64,000 nt of DNA from Fusobacterium nucleatum_L (GCF_050231725.1 NZ_CP077172.1:620001-684000), one strand, 5' to 3'. Positions 42,325 through 56,258 are shown, counted from the stretch's first letter. Made by a program: numbers and translations. Notes: generated by a model from the sequence alone, not told the origin.

Positions 42325-45024
42325 CTAACTTCCTAAAATAAATTCAATATCATTTTTAGATAGATTCTTTGTAGATAAATTATCTTCCGATATTAAGTCA
42401 TCTAATAATTTATTTTTAATTTCTTGCAATTTTAATATTTTTTCCTCTATAGTATTTCTCATAATCATTTTATAAGCAAAAACAGTTTTATCTTGTCCTA
42501 ATCTATATGCTCTATCAATAGCTTGATTTTCAACAGTTGTATTCCACCAAGGATCATAAATGAATATTGTATCAGCAGAAACTAGATTTAAACCTACTCC
42601 ACCTGTTTTTAATGTCATCACAAATACTTTGTATCTATTATCATTTTGAAACTTATCAACTAAAATTTGTCTATCTTTTGTCTGACCTGTCATTTTTAAA
42701 TATTTTATTTTATTTTCTTTCAATGAATCACAGATACTTTCTATTGAAGACAAATAATTTACAAATATTAATACTTTATGATTATTTTCAATAGCTTCTA
42801 CCACATTTTCAATTAGAACTTCCTTTTTACTTGAAATGATTTTTTTACTTTCTAATTCAGGAGAACTCACTATATGTCTTAGTTCATTTATAGCTTGGAG
42901 TACAAAAAACTTATCAAAATTCCCTTGATTTGAAGTATTTTTCTCAAGTAATGAGTAATAGTATTTTCTTCTTTCTTCATAAAATTTTCTATGTTCATTA
43001 TTCATATCTACATAAACCAATTTCTCTATTTTATCTGGTAAATCTTTTAATACTTCTTTTTTTACTCTTCTCAATAAAAAAGGATATATTTTCTTTTTTA
43101 ATTCTTCAATAGTTGAAGTATCCGAATATTTTTGTATAGGAACTATATAGTTATTCGTAAATCTTTGAACTGAACCAAACATTTCTGGATTTAAAAATCT
43201 AAATAGTGAATATAGCTCTAATAAGTTATTTTCAATAGGAGTTCCACTCAATGCTACTCTTTTTTTAGCATTTAAAAGTAATACTGCCTTTGTTGTTTGT
43301 GAATTAACATTTTTAATATTTTGTGACTCATCTAAAATAAGCATATCAAATTTTTCTTCTAAAAGATTTTCAATATCATTTCTTATCGTTCCATAGGTAG
43401 TTAAAATCACATCTACTTTTTTTAATGAAGAAAAATCTCTATTTATTCCATAGTATACTCCAACTTTTAATTTAGTTGAAAACTTTTTAATTTCATTTTC
43501 CCAGTTATATATCAAACTTTTAGGCATTATAACCATAGATTTTTTCTTTTTTTCCTCATGAAGTTTGCTAAGTAATGCTATAGCTTGTAAAGTTTTCCCT
43601 AATCCCATATCATCTGCTAAACAAGCTCCTAAACTATTATCTGTTAAATATTTAAGCCATTTATATCCATATTTTTGATAATCTCTTAATGTTGCATTTA
43701 ATTTTGGGTATTCAGCATTCTCTATTGAAAGTTTATTTATTCCTTCAAAGAAATCTTTATTTCCCATAAAATCACTTTCAAAAGCCTTTTCATCAATCAT
43801 ATCCTGAACTATTGGCATATCAAAAAATGAAACTTTTATTTTATCTCCATCTTCTTCTTTAAATATTCTTTGTAATTTTTCTATATATTCTCTATTAATT
43901 AAAGCATTTGTTCCATCACTTAAAACGACATACTCATCTTTTTTATAATTATTTAAAAGTTGTTGAATAGAAAACTTTTCTCCCTCAATCTCAACCTCTA
44001 CCTCACCTTCAAAATAATCAAGATTATAGCTAAATCTTCCACTTAATTTTGGTCTAACAGCTTTTATATTATATTTTCTCAGTCTGTCTGTGCCAATAAT
44101 AATATATTTACCTGTTAGTTGTAATAACTCTTTTTTTACAAATTCTTTAGCTAATTCTTCATTTAGAATAATAAAATTTTCATTGTCTATATAATATGAA
44201 GATTTTAAGCCTATATTTTTTTGAAGTTTAGTTAAAACTTTTACTATCTCAAACATATCTGAACTTAAATTTTCCAAATTTATTTTAGAAATTTCTAATT
44301 TCTTTTCTAACTCATTTACAATAAGTACTGTTTCTATCTGATTTTTTATAAAAAATTCATAATCCATTGTAGATATAATGGAATTAATTTTTAAATAAAG
44401 GCTATTATCAAAAGCAATTTTTTCTATTATTATCTGTGGAATCGCTGTTTTCTCATCACTTATAATGGTTTCATAATCCTCATATTTTATATCTATGTTC
44501 TTATAATTTTTAAAAATTAAAGTAGCATAGCTTTCAAGTTCATATTTATCTATTTTTTGAAATAAATCTACTAAAGGAAATTGTGAACCCTCTTCTATAT
44601 CTATACTATAAAATACACCTTGTGAATAAATATAATTTTCAACTATATTCCTTTTTGTTAAAAGATTATCATTTATTTCTATGTAAATATCCATTCTATC
44701 TTCAATCTCTTTATTATCTCTTATTAAAAGTGGTATATTTTCTATTTTATTTTTTCTTATCCTCTCAAAATTACTATTTACAAATTTTTCCTCTTTTAAA
44801 AGATATTCCAATAAAGTCTTATCTAATTTCAAATATTCACTAGTTTTCTCCTCTTCCCAATTAATAAAAAATTCTTTTTCAATTTCTAAATTTTCTATAT
44901 ACTTGTTTATATCATTCTGGCTTAAATTAGAGTAACTACTAATTAAGTTTTTTTCAGAATCATATAGAGCTAGATAAAGAGTATCTTTTCCTTCAACTAA
45001 CATATAAAATTTTACATCTATCAT
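42325..45024 (-). CDS. SNF2 family DNA helicase/translocase
   Basis: An 899-residue protein. The C-terminal half is a full SNF2 ATPase: Walker A DDMGLGKT near 471-479, motif Ia SMVIMPKSLIYNWE, motif II DESQ (DESQNIKN), VALSGTPIENNLLELYSLF, then helicase C with KVLIFVNYLSS, VFVMTLKTGGVGLNL and DRAYRLGQ. The N-terminal 430 residues are not a known family to me; they contain no SWIM zinc finger. SNF2 proteins move along double-stranded DNA and remodel bound proteins. The gene sits between an MBL-fold hydrolase gene and a large unknown gene, each two or three bases away. Confidence 0.92.
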   Translation of the reverse strand: MIDVKFYMLVEGKDTLYLALYDSEKNLISSYSNLSQNDINKYIENLEIEKEFFINWEEEKTSEYLKLDKTLLEYLLKEEKFVNSNFERIRKNKIENIPLLIRDNKEIEDRMDIYIEINDNLLTKRNIVENYIYSQGVFYSIDIEEGSQFPLVDLFQKIDKYELESYATLIFKNYKNIDIKYEDYETIISDEKTAIPQIIIEKIAFDNSLYLKINSIISTMDYEFFIKNQIETVLIVNELEKKLEISKINLENLSSDMFEIVKVLTKLQKNIGLKSSYYIDNENFIILNEELAKEFVKKELLQLTGKYIIIGTDRLRKYNIKAVRPKLSGRFSYNLDYFEGEVEVEIEGEKFSIQQLLNNYKKDEYVVLSDGTNALINREYIEKLQRIFKEEDGDKIKVSFFDMPIVQDMIDEKAFESDFMGNKDFFEGINKLSIENAEYPKLNATLRDYQKYGYKWLKYLTDNSLGACLADDMGLGKTLQAIALLSKLHEEKKKKSMVIMPKSLIYNWENEIKKFSTKLKVGVYYGINRDFSSLKKVDVILTTYGTIRNDIENLLEEKFDMLILDESQNIKNVNSQTTKAVLLLNAKKRVALSGTPIENNLLELYSLFRFLNPEMFGSVQRFTNNYIVPIQKYSDTSTIEELKKKIYPFLLRRVKKEVLKDLPDKIEKLVYVDMNNEHRKFYEERRKYYYSLLEKNTSNQGNFDKFFVLQAINELRHIVSSPELESKKIISSKKEVLIENVVEAIENNHKVLIFVNYLSSIESICDSLKENKIKYLKMTGQTKDRQILVDKFQNDNRYKVFVMTLKTGGVGLNLVSADTIFIYDPWWNTTVENQAIDRAYRLGQDKTVFAYKMIMRNTIEEKILKLQEIKNKLLDDLISEDNLSTKNLSKNDIEFILGS

Positions 45025-45026
45025 AA

Positions 45027-45740
45027 TTACTCCAATACTTTCTCCATACTATCTTTTATTTCTATAACTTTAACATCATCATTATATTTAAACTTTTCAA
45101 TAAAATTTTTCATCTGGCTATAATCATCAGAAAAATGCATAGGAATTATTATCTTAGGTTTTAAAATTTTATTAAATAATTCTACACCCTCTAATGTATT
45201 AACTCCAAGTCTTGGGTCTACTGGCACAAAGGCTATATCAATTCTATCTAATTTCTTAATCTTTTCAAGTTGAACTATATAGTCATCATACATAGCTTTT
45301 TCTTCCTCAGCTGTATCATCTTCCCAATGCCAAAAATGTAAATCTCCCGAGTGAAATATATTTTTATTCTCTGTATTTATATAAAATGAAGAACCTAAAT
45401 CAGTCGAACCAAAAGTATTTATTTTTAAACTATCCAGTTCAAAACTATCATCTTCTTTTGTAAAATAAAAATTTTTATGTTTGTTTATTCTTATATCCTC
45501 ACTTAAAATATATTTTATACTTTCATTTATTTCTAACCAAGTTAAGATCTCTTTATTAAAATGATCTGAATGGCTATGTGTTGAAAATACATAAACTTTT
45601 TTATCTGTTCTCTTTATAAATTTATTAAAAAACTCCTCTTTTTCTTTCTTCTTATTACTAGGAAATTTATAGAAATCAAATATTAAGATACTTTTCTCTA
45701 ATTCTACGACAAAAGCACTATGATAAACATAATAAACCAC
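45027..45740 (-). CDS. MBL-fold metallo-hydrolase
   Basis: A 237-residue protein with the metallo-beta-lactamase motif FSTHSHSDHF near residue 55 (H-x-H-x-D-H), NIFHSGDLHFWHW near 130 with a metal-bridging Asp, and IIPMHFSDDYSQM near 200 as the late His. The layout resembles the UlaG/YcbL-like soluble hydrolases, which act on diverse substrates including nucleotides. It is the first gene of the MBL-SNF2-unknown operon. The substrate is not evident. No signal peptide. Confidence 0.85.
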   Translation of the reverse strand: MVYYVYHSAFVVELEKSILIFDFYKFPSNKKKEKEEFFNKFIKRTDKKVYVFSTHSHSDHFNKEILTWLEINESIKYILSEDIRINKHKNFYFTKEDDSFELDSLKINTFGSTDLGSSFYINTENKNIFHSGDLHFWHWEDDTAEEEKAMYDDYIVQLEKIKKLDRIDIAFVPVDPRLGVNTLEGVELFNKILKPKIIIPMHFSDDYSQMKNFIEKFKYNDDVKVIEIKDSMEKVLE

Positions 45741-45825
45741 TATTTTTTTCCTCCAATTTATTTCTAAAATAAAATACTATAATACTTTATTGTATCATCT
45801 TTTCCAAAAAATTGAAAGAAGTAAA

Positions 45826-45857
45826 AAAAGAGAGAGAAACATTAGCTTCTCTCTTAA
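45826..45857 (-). terminator. rRNA operon terminator
   Basis: Minus strand AAGAGAGAAGC...TTTCTCTCTCTT stem, then seven T, directly after 5S rRNA. Confidence 0.85.
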
Positions 45858-45863
45858 ATTGAG

Positions 45864-45980
45864 CTTGGCAAATCCATACTCTCCCAGGCCGCTTCCAGCC
45901 AAGTACCATCAGCGTATATGGGCTTAACTTCTAGGTTCGGAATGTAACTAGGTGTACCCCCATAGCTATACTCACCAAGC
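45864..45980 (-). rRNA. rrf: 5S ribosomal RNA
   Basis: About 117 bases. The ends GCTTGGTGAG and CTTGCCAAGC-like terminal segments pair, as in helix I of 5S rRNA. The internal TTCGGAATGT/ACCAAGTACCATCAGCG-type sequences (plus-strand reading) are usual 5S features. It is the last gene of the 16S-23S-5S operon. Confidence 0.93.
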
Positions 45981-46016
45981 ATATGTATTTTATCACATAA
46001 AGTTATTATGCGCAAG

Positions 46017-46042
46017 TCTGAACACTTGAAACTATATAGTAG
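46017..46042. other. 23S processing stem, 3' side
   Basis: TCTGAACA and GAAACTATATAGTAG at 46017-46042 are complementary to 49015-49040 (CTACTATATAGTTTC and TGTTCAGA). The long stem encloses 23S rRNA and is the expected RNase III site of the precursor. Confidence 0.8.
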
Positions 46043-46047
46043 AGCTT

Positions 46048-48956
<2,909 letters not shown>

Positions 48957-49090
48957 ATTTTTTTTGACAGCTAACTCTAAGAAATTGTTAGAGTTAATTT
49001 TTTTCTTGTTTGTTCTACTATATAGTTTCCAATGTTCAGAAGTAATGTAAGAACATTACCAATAGAATAGAGAAAGACATAATCTCCTTA
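48957..49090 (-). other. 16S-23S spacer without tRNA genes
   Basis: A 134-base spacer. It carries the 5' side of the 23S processing stem (49015-49040), the 3' side of the 16S stem (49064-49078) and a small hairpin AACTCTAA/TTAGAGTT at about 48972-48996. No tRNA-like sequence or cloverleaf is present. Confidence 0.85.
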
Positions 49091-50611
<1,521 letters not shown>

Positions 50612-50670
50612 TCTTTTTTATAGCTCATTCTGCTATTTTTATTTAACACCAAATTTTATGGTTGCTTTTT

Positions 50671-50686
50671 GTCTTTTCTCTATTCT
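50671..50686. other. 16S processing stem, 5' side
   Basis: GTCTTTTCTCTATTCT at 50671-50686 is complementary, with a one-base bulge, to AGAATAGAGAAAGAC at 49064-49078. The stem encloses the 16S rRNA. Confidence 0.7.
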
Positions 50687-50719
50687 GTTGCTAATGTCCT
50701 TTCCTTATCGGCAAGGATT

Positions 50720-50748
50720 ATATTAACATCTTTCACATATTTTGTCAA
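50720..50748 (-). promoter_or_regulatory. rRNA operon promoter
   Basis: On the minus strand TTGACA (50748-50743), 17-base spacer, TAATAT (50725-50720), about 105 bases before mature 16S. The rest of the roughly 300-base gap is very AT-rich, which may act as an upstream activating element. Confidence 0.85.
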
Positions 50749-50873
50749 CAATATTTTTTAAAATTTTTTTATTTTTTTTATTATCTTTTATTTTATTATT
50801 ATTTTTCAAAGAAAAAGCAAAAAATTAATAATTTTATCTAAATTCTCTTTGACTAGTAATTATATTGATTATT

Positions 50874-50882
50874 TGTTATAAT
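50874..50882 (+). promoter_or_regulatory. Extended -10 promoter of the small acetyltransferase gene
   Basis: TG-T-TATAAT at 50874-50882 with no good -35 box, 40 bases before the start codon. Confidence 0.5.
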
Positions 50883-50921
50883 CAGTGTATTGGGTTATTT
50901 TTATTTTAAGGAGGTTTAAAT

Positions 50922-51191
50922 ATGAATATCATTCATTCTGAAGGAAAAGGTTTTTACATCTATGATGAAAATAAAGAAATTCTAGCAAGACTTGAATATA
51001 AAAGAAAGGAAAATATATTGATTTTTGATCATACTGTTGTATCCGACAAATTAAAAGGACAAGGGATTGCTCAAAAACTTTTAGATGAAGCAGTTGATTA
51101 TGTTAGAAAAAATAATCTTAAGGTAGAACCTGTATGTTCTTATGTAGTAAAGAAATTTGAATCTGGAAATTATGATGATATAAAGGCTTAA
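50922..51191 (+). CDS. Small GNAT-like acetyltransferase (YidJ/Gtn-type, COG2388)
   Basis: An 89-residue minimal GNAT fold. DHTVVSDKLKGQGIAQKLLDEAVDYVRKN near 37-65 is the acetyl-CoA-binding segment with G-Q-G-I-A. VEPVCSYVVKKFE near 68-80 is the usual C-terminal block of this family. The physiological target is unknown. AAGGAGG precedes the ATG, and a bidirectional terminator follows. Confidence 0.85.
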   Translation: MNIIHSEGKGFYIYDENKEILARLEYKRKENILIFDHTVVSDKLKGQGIAQKLLDEAVDYVRKNNLKVEPVCSYVVKKFESGNYDDIKA

Positions 51192-51197
51192 ATAAAA

Positions 51198-51236
51198 AAA
51201 TATGACTAATACGATTTTTGTATTAGTCATATTTTA
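51198..51236. terminator. Bidirectional terminator
   Basis: AAATATGACTAATAC (51198-51212) and its inverse (51220-51234), 7-base loop, with A and T runs outside. It ends both the acetyltransferase and the rpsP operon. Confidence 0.9.
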
Positions 51237-51251
51237 TTTTTCATAAAAAAC

Positions 51252-51515
51252 TTATTTCTTTTTAGTTTCTTCAAATTTAGCCCATAAACCTGCTTTAACT
51301 AAGATTGATTTTACTGTTCTTGTAGGTTGAGCTCCATTCTTTAAGAAATTTAAGATTTCTTCTTCTTTTAATACTACTCTTGAATCTTCTAATGGGAAGT
51401 AATTTCCTAAGTAAGCTACTGCTCCTCCATCTCTTTTAGACAAAGCTTCCATAGCTACTATTCTATAAGAAGGTCTCTTTTTATCTCCTAATCTTGTAAG
51501 TCTTAATTTTAACAT
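51252..51515 (-). CDS. rpsP: 30S ribosomal protein S16
   Basis: An 87-residue small-subunit protein. MLKLRLTRLGDKKRPSYRIV is the standard N-terminus, followed by AYLGNYFPLE and NGAQPTRTVKSILVKAG. The length is normal. It follows ffh by 46 bases, the usual ylxM-ffh-rpsP order of Gram-positive bacteria and Fusobacteria. AGGAGATG lies before the ATG. The rimM and trmD genes often next in line are not here; a terminator follows. Confidence 0.97.
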   Translation of the reverse strand: MLKLRLTRLGDKKRPSYRIVAMEALSKRDGGAVAYLGNYFPLEDSRVVLKEEEILNFLKNGAQPTRTVKSILVKAGLWAKFEETKKK

Positions 51516-51561
51516 TCTTTCACATCTCCTTTAATTTTATATATAAATTTATTAATAAACA

Positions 51562-52896
51562 TTAGAATGGGAATCTTCCACTTTTTCCCATAGTACCTAT
51601 ATTAGGTAGCTTTCCTGAACTAAACATTTTCATCATAGATTTCATTTGATCAAATTGCTTTAGTAGTTTATTTACATCAGATACCTCTGTTCCACTACCT
51701 TTTGCAATCCTTATTTTTCTACTTGCCTTTAGAATCTCTGGCTTTTTTCTTTCTTCTTTAGTCATAGATTGAATAATTGCTTCGACTTTTTTCATTTCTT
51801 TCTCAGCAGGAGCTAAATCATCAATTTTTGGCATACCCGGTATCAATTTTAATATCCCACCAAGCGAGCCTAATCTCTTTATTGTTTGAAGTTGTTTCAA
51901 AAAATCATTTAAATCAAATTTTTGAGATTTTATTTTTTCTTCCAAAGATTTTGCTTCATTCTCATCTATAACTTCTTGAGCTTTTTCAACAAGTGAAACA
52001 ACATCTCCCATCCCTAGTATTCTTGATACTAATCTATCTGGATGAAAAACTTCAATATCATTTAACTTTTCTCCAACTCCAATAAATTTTATTGGCTTTC
52101 CTACAACAGCTTTAATAGATAAAGCCGCTCCTCCACGAGTATCTCCATCTAACTTGGTTAAAATAATTCCATCAACACTCAATGCATTATTGAAAGATTC
52201 TGCCAAATTAACTGCATCTTGTCCTATCATCGCATCCACTACAAGTAATATTTCTTGTGGTTTTATAGCTCTTTTAAGTTCTTTTAATTCATTCATAAGA
52301 GTTTCATCCACATGTAGTCTACCTGCTGTATCAACTATCATATAAGTAGCATTAATTTCTTTTGCCTTCTCAATAGCCCTTGTTGCAATTCCTACAACAT
52401 CCTTACTGTCTTCTTCTGAATAAACATCTACATCTATTTGTTGTCCTAAAACTTGTAATTGTTTTATAGCTGCTGGTCTATATACATCTACCCCAACTAG
52501 TAGTATTTTTTCATTTTGTTTTTTTAAAAACTTAGCTAGTTTGGCAGCAAAAGTTGTTTTACCTGCTCCTTGTAATCCCGCCAACATAACTATTGTCGGA
52601 TTTCTAAGTCCCTTTGTTAATTTTGAGCTAGTTCCTCCTAACAACTCAACAAGTTCATCATTTACTAACTTAATAAATTGTTGTGCTGGATTTACTCCTC
52701 TAATAACTTCTGTTCCTATTGCTTTTTCACTAATTTTATTAGTAAAATCTTTAACCACTTTATAGTTAACATCAGCTTCTAAAAGAGACATTTTTACTTC
52801 TCTAAGAGCATCTTTTATATTAGTTTCACTAAGTTTGCCATGCCCTCTTACCTTTTTAAAAATATCTTGAAATCTATTTCCTAAATTTTCTAACAT
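51562..52896 (-). CDS. ffh: Signal recognition particle protein Ffh
   Basis: SRP54-type GTPase that binds signal sequences and SRP RNA. The 444 residues hold the N domain (1-90), the G domain with GLQGAGKTTFAAKLA near 107, DVYRPAAIKQLQ, DTAGRLHVDETLM near 188 and TKLDGDTRGGAALS near 246, and a methionine-rich M domain (about 300-444) with the SGTEVSDVNKLLKQF RNA-binding segment. It follows ylxM by ten bases. Confidence 0.97.
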   Translation of the reverse strand: MLENLGNRFQDIFKKVRGHGKLSETNIKDALREVKMSLLEADVNYKVVKDFTNKISEKAIGTEVIRGVNPAQQFIKLVNDELVELLGGTSSKLTKGLRNPTIVMLAGLQGAGKTTFAAKLAKFLKKQNEKILLVGVDVYRPAAIKQLQVLGQQIDVDVYSEEDSKDVVGIATRAIEKAKEINATYMIVDTAGRLHVDETLMNELKELKRAIKPQEILLVVDAMIGQDAVNLAESFNNALSVDGIILTKLDGDTRGGAALSIKAVVGKPIKFIGVGEKLNDIEVFHPDRLVSRILGMGDVVSLVEKAQEVIDENEAKSLEEKIKSQKFDLNDFLKQLQTIKRLGSLGGILKLIPGMPKIDDLAPAEKEMKKVEAIIQSMTKEERKKPEILKASRKIRIAKGSGTEVSDVNKLLKQFDQMKSMMKMFSSGKLPNIGTMGKSGRFPF

Positions 52897-52906
52897 ATCT
52901 ACCTCA

Positions 52907-53218
52907 TTAAAGTAACTTCTCTATAATTTTTTCTAAATTTTCCTTTGTAAATTTCTCTTTTAAATCAATAAGTTCTTTCCTTATATTTTTTTTAGCTTGA
53001 TAAAATTTTAATTTATCTTCATAATCATATAAAAGAGCAACTCCTCTTTTAATATTATCATAAATCGCTTGTCTACTTACATTGTTGTTTTTTGCAATTT
53101 CAGAAAGTGATAAATCATTCTCAAAATGATCTTCTAAATATTCTCTTTGTTTTTCACTCAAAAGAGAAGAATAAATCTCTAAAAGATTAGCAACTTCAAT
53201 AAATTCATCTAAAATCAT
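52907..53218 (-). CDS. ylxM: YlxM family DNA-binding protein (SRP-associated)
   Basis: A 103-residue protein of the UPF0122/YlxM family, with a helix-turn-helix of sigma-70 region 4 type: LSLSEIAKNNNVSRQAIYDNIKRGVALL near 33-60. YlxM is encoded before ffh in many bacteria and modulates SRP activity in streptococci. The context here is the same. The length is normal. Confidence 0.92.
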   Translation of the reverse strand: MILDEFIEVANLLEIYSSLLSEKQREYLEDHFENDLSLSEIAKNNNVSRQAIYDNIKRGVALLYDYEDKLKFYQAKKNIRKELIDLKEKFTKENLEKIIEKLL

Positions 53219-53282
53219 ATTAATTCACCTAGTCATTATAAATGATAGTAAAAACTTTGTCAAGTATTTTCTCTTTACATTT

Positions 53283-53582
53283 TTAATTTGTATACCTTTT
53301 TATATTATCCATAGAATCTTCTGCTAATAAGTTACTTATTTCAACAATTTCTTGCATAATTTTATTTTTTTCTTCATCTGACATTGAAGTGTTATTACTT
53401 AAAATCAAATTAGTGTAGGCAAAAACTCCCTGGATGAATATAGATTTTTTAAACAAATTTAAATTTTCTGAAAATATAACTTCCATTAATTCTTTTTTTA
53501 AATTTTCTAATAAGCCATTTATAAAACTCTCATTATTAAAAAGAAAAGAGACTATATCAAAATTTTTATTGTCTTTATCCAT
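53283..53582 (-). CDS. Small hypothetical protein
   Basis: A 99-residue protein not recognised. It is acidic, helical, without signal peptide. The middle has a hydrophobic stretch FIQGVFAYTNLILS that is too short for a confident membrane helix. It is encoded 64 bases ahead of ylxM on the same strand and may be part of that operon. GAGGTGAG precedes the ATG. Confidence 0.6.
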   Translation of the reverse strand: MDKDNKNFDIVSFLFNNESFINGLLENLKKELMEVIFSENLNLFKKSIFIQGVFAYTNLILSNNTSMSDEEKNKIMQEIVEISNLLAEDSMDNIKRYTN

Positions 53583-53771
53583 ATTCTCACCTCACATTTC
53601 TCTATGCTTATATTATAACATTATTTTCTAAATTTTTACTAAAATAAAGAAAGATATCTTCTCTAAAAATACAATTTATATAGTAATAACATCACAAAAA
53701 TATATACAATATATATTTTTGGAAATTTGATTTCATTTATTATATTAAAGCCCGCTCTTAATATTATTTGC

Positions 53772-53800
53772 TTGACATTTAAAAAACTTTTCTGTATAAT
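53772..53800 (+). promoter_or_regulatory. Promoter of glsA
   Basis: TTGACA (53772-53777), 17-base spacer, TATAAT (53795-53800), both perfect. It lies about 80 bases before the start. The rest of the 298-base gap shows nothing else that I can support. Confidence 0.85.
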
Positions 53801-53880
53801 CACTACTGTAAGTGTATCTTATTTAAAAAATATGTTTATTTATCGTTTGATTTTGGAACAAACTTAGGAGAGGGAATCGA

Positions 53881-54795
53881 ATGGAAGAACTATTAAAGGA
53901 ACTTGTAGAAAAAAATAGAAAATTTGCAGTTGATGGGAATGTAGCAAACTATATTCCTGAACTTGATAAAGCTGATAAAAACGCTCTTGGAATTTATGTA
54001 ACAACCTTAGATGGTCAAGAATTTTTTGCAGGAGATTACAATACAAAATTTACAATACAAAGTATTTCAAAAATAATCTCTTTAATGCTAGCAATACTAG
54101 ATAACGGCGAAGAGTATGTCTTTTCTAAAGTTGGAATGGAACCAAGTGGAGACCCATTTAACTCAATAAGAAAACTTGAAACTTCAAGTAGAAAAAAACC
54201 TTATAATCCTATGATTAATGCTGGAGCAATCGCTGTTGCTTCAATGATAAAAGGGAAAAACGAACAAGAAAGATTTGGAAGACTATTAGACTTTGCAAAA
54301 TTAATAACAGAAGATGACTCTTTGGATATAAATTATAAGATATATTGTGGTGAATCTGATACAGGATTTAGAAACTTTTCAATGGCTTACTTTTTAAAAG
54401 GAGAAGGAATTATTGAAGGTAATGTGAACGAAGCACTTTCAGTTTATTTTAAACAATGTTCAATAGAAGGAACTGCTAAAACTATTTCTACATTAGGAAA
54501 ATTTTTAGCAAACGATGGTGTTCTTTCAAATGGTGAAAGAATCTTAACTACAAGAATGGCAAAAATTATTAAAACACTGATGGTAACTTGTGGAATGTAC
54601 GATAGTTCAGGAGAATTTGCTGTAAAAGTTGGTATCCCTTCAAAAAGTGGAGTTGGTGGAGGAATTTGTTCAGTTGTTCCTGGTAAAATGGGAATAGGTG
54701 TTTATGGACCTTCATTAGATAAAAAAGGTAACTCTATTGCTGGTGGGCATTTACTTGCAGATTTATCTGAAGAACTTTCTTTAAATATTTTTTAG
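53881..54795 (+). CDS. glsA: Glutaminase
   Basis: Converts glutamine to glutamate and ammonia; a serine-dependent beta-lactamase-like fold, 304 residues, the usual GlsA size. FTIQSISKIISL near 58-69 holds the S-x-x-K pair, NPMINAGAIAV near 104 and the YCGESDTGFRN segment near 155 are typical. SGVGGGICSVVPGKMG near 255 is another signature. AGGAGAGGG precedes the ATG. It is followed by an AGCS symporter gene, suggesting a glutamine uptake and degradation pair. Confidence 0.95.
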   Translation: MEELLKELVEKNRKFAVDGNVANYIPELDKADKNALGIYVTTLDGQEFFAGDYNTKFTIQSISKIISLMLAILDNGEEYVFSKVGMEPSGDPFNSIRKLETSSRKKPYNPMINAGAIAVASMIKGKNEQERFGRLLDFAKLITEDDSLDINYKIYCGESDTGFRNFSMAYFLKGEGIIEGNVNEALSVYFKQCSIEGTAKTISTLGKFLANDGVLSNGERILTTRMAKIIKTLMVTCGMYDSSGEFAVKVGIPSKSGVGGGICSVVPGKMGIGVYGPSLDKKGNSIAGGHLLADLSEELSLNIF

Positions 54796-54845
54796 GTTTT
54801 AACTTTATTAAGTAACAAATTTTAAAAATAAAGGGGGTAAATTAT

Positions 54846-56258
54846 ATGGATTTTCTAAATTCTATAATTGGACAAATCAACACAGTTTTATGGTCTTATG
54901 TTCTTATTGCACTTTTAATTTTATCAGGTCTGTTCTACACATTGAGAACTGGTTTTGCACAAGGTAGATTACTAGGTGATATGATTTCTTTAATTACTGG
55001 TAAACTTTCTTCTCTTAAAGATGGTGAAAAGAAGGTTTCTGGACAAGTAACTGGTTTCCAAGCATTCTGTATAGCTGTTGCTTCACACGTTGGAACAGGT
55101 AACCTTGCAGGGGTTGCTATAGCAGTTGTAGTTGGTGGACCAGGAGCATTATTTTGGATGTGGGTAATTGCTCTTTTAGGTGCTGCTACAAGTTTGATTG
55201 AAAATACTTTAGCACAAACTTACAAGGTAAAAGAAGGAAACGGATTTAGAGGTGGACCTTCTTACTATATGGAAAAAGCTTTAGGGCAAAAAACTCTTGG
55301 TTATATTTTCTCAGTTATAGTTATAGTTACATTTGCTTTTGTATTCAATACAGTTCAAGCTAATACAATAGCACAAGCATTCGAAACTTCGTTTAATATG
55401 AGTTCTACAGTAGCAGGAATAATTTTAGCTGCTCTTACTGCTTTAATTATATTTGGAGGATTAAATAGAATTGCTAATGTTGTAGGATATATGGTTCCAA
55501 TTATGGCAATAGGATATGTTGTTGTAGCAATAATTGTTCTAGCTCTTAACATTACTCATATACCAGCTTTATTTATGAGTATTATTGAAGCTGCTTTTGG
55601 TTTAAAACAAGCTGTTGGTGGAGCAATTGGAATTGCTATGCTTCAAGGTATTAAGAGAGGACTATACTCTAACGAAGCTGGTATGGGAAGTGCTCCAAAT
55701 GCTGCTGCAACATCAAATGTTTCTCACCCTGTAAAACAAGGTTTATTACAAGCTTTTGGTGTATTCGTGGATACTATCTTAATTTGTAGTGCAACAGGAT
55801 TTATCGTTTTATTATACCCTGAATACAACACAATAGGAGAAAAAGGAATTAAACTTACTCAACTTGCTCTTTCTCGCTCAGTTGGTTCTTGGGGAGCTGG
55901 ATTTATAACTCTATGTATCTTCTTATTTGCTTTCAGTTCATTAGTAGGAAACTATTATTATGGTGAAGCAAACTTAGAATTCTTAACTAAGAGTAAAACT
56001 TCAATGTTAGTATTCAGACTACTTACTGTTGCTTGTGTATATTTAGGTTCAGTTGCAAGTTTAGGACTTGTTTGGGATATAGCCGATGTATCTATGGGTG
56101 TTATGGCATTAATGAACATTGTTGTTATTGCAATACTTTCTCCAAAAGCTGTTGCTATTATCAATGATTACATAAAACAAAGAAAAGAAGGTAAAAACCC
56201 TGTATTTAGAGCAAAAGATATTCCAGGTTTAGAAAACACTGAATGTTGGGATGATTAA
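54846..56258 (+). CDS. AGCS family Na+:amino acid symporter
   Basis: Inner-membrane transporter of 470 residues and about 11 helices, in the alanine/glycine:cation symporter family. ASHVGTGNLAGVAIAVVVGG near 79-98 and GLYSNEAGMGSAPNAAATSN near 276-295 are family signatures. It directly follows glsA, so glutamine is a plausible substrate, though alanine or glycine is typical. GGGGG precedes the ATG. A terminator ends the unit. Confidence 0.93.
   Translation: MDFLNSIIGQINTVLWSYVLIALLILSGLFYTLRTGFAQGRLLGDMISLITGKLSSLKDGEKKVSGQVTGFQAFCIAVASHVGTGNLAGVAIAVVVGGPGALFWMWVIALLGAATSLIENTLAQTYKVKEGNGFRGGPSYYMEKALGQKTLGYIFSVIVIVTFAFVFNTVQANTIAQAFETSFNMSSTVAGIILAALTALIIFGGLNRIANVVGYMVPIMAIGYVVVAIIVLALNITHIPALFMSIIEAAFGLKQAVGGAIGIAMLQGIKRGLYSNEAGMGSAPNAAATSNVSHPVKQGLLQAFGVFVDTILICSATGFIVLLYPEYNTIGEKGIKLTQLALSRSVGSWGAGFITLCIFLFAFSSLVGNYYYGEANLEFLTKSKTSMLVFRLLTVACVYLGSVASLGLVWDIADVSMGVMALMNIVVIAILSPKAVAIINDYIKQRKEGKNPVFRAKDIPGLENTECWDD

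Noticed and set aside
48957..49090. tRNA genes in the rRNA spacer
   Set aside because: No cloverleaf or T-loop sequence in the 134-base spacer.
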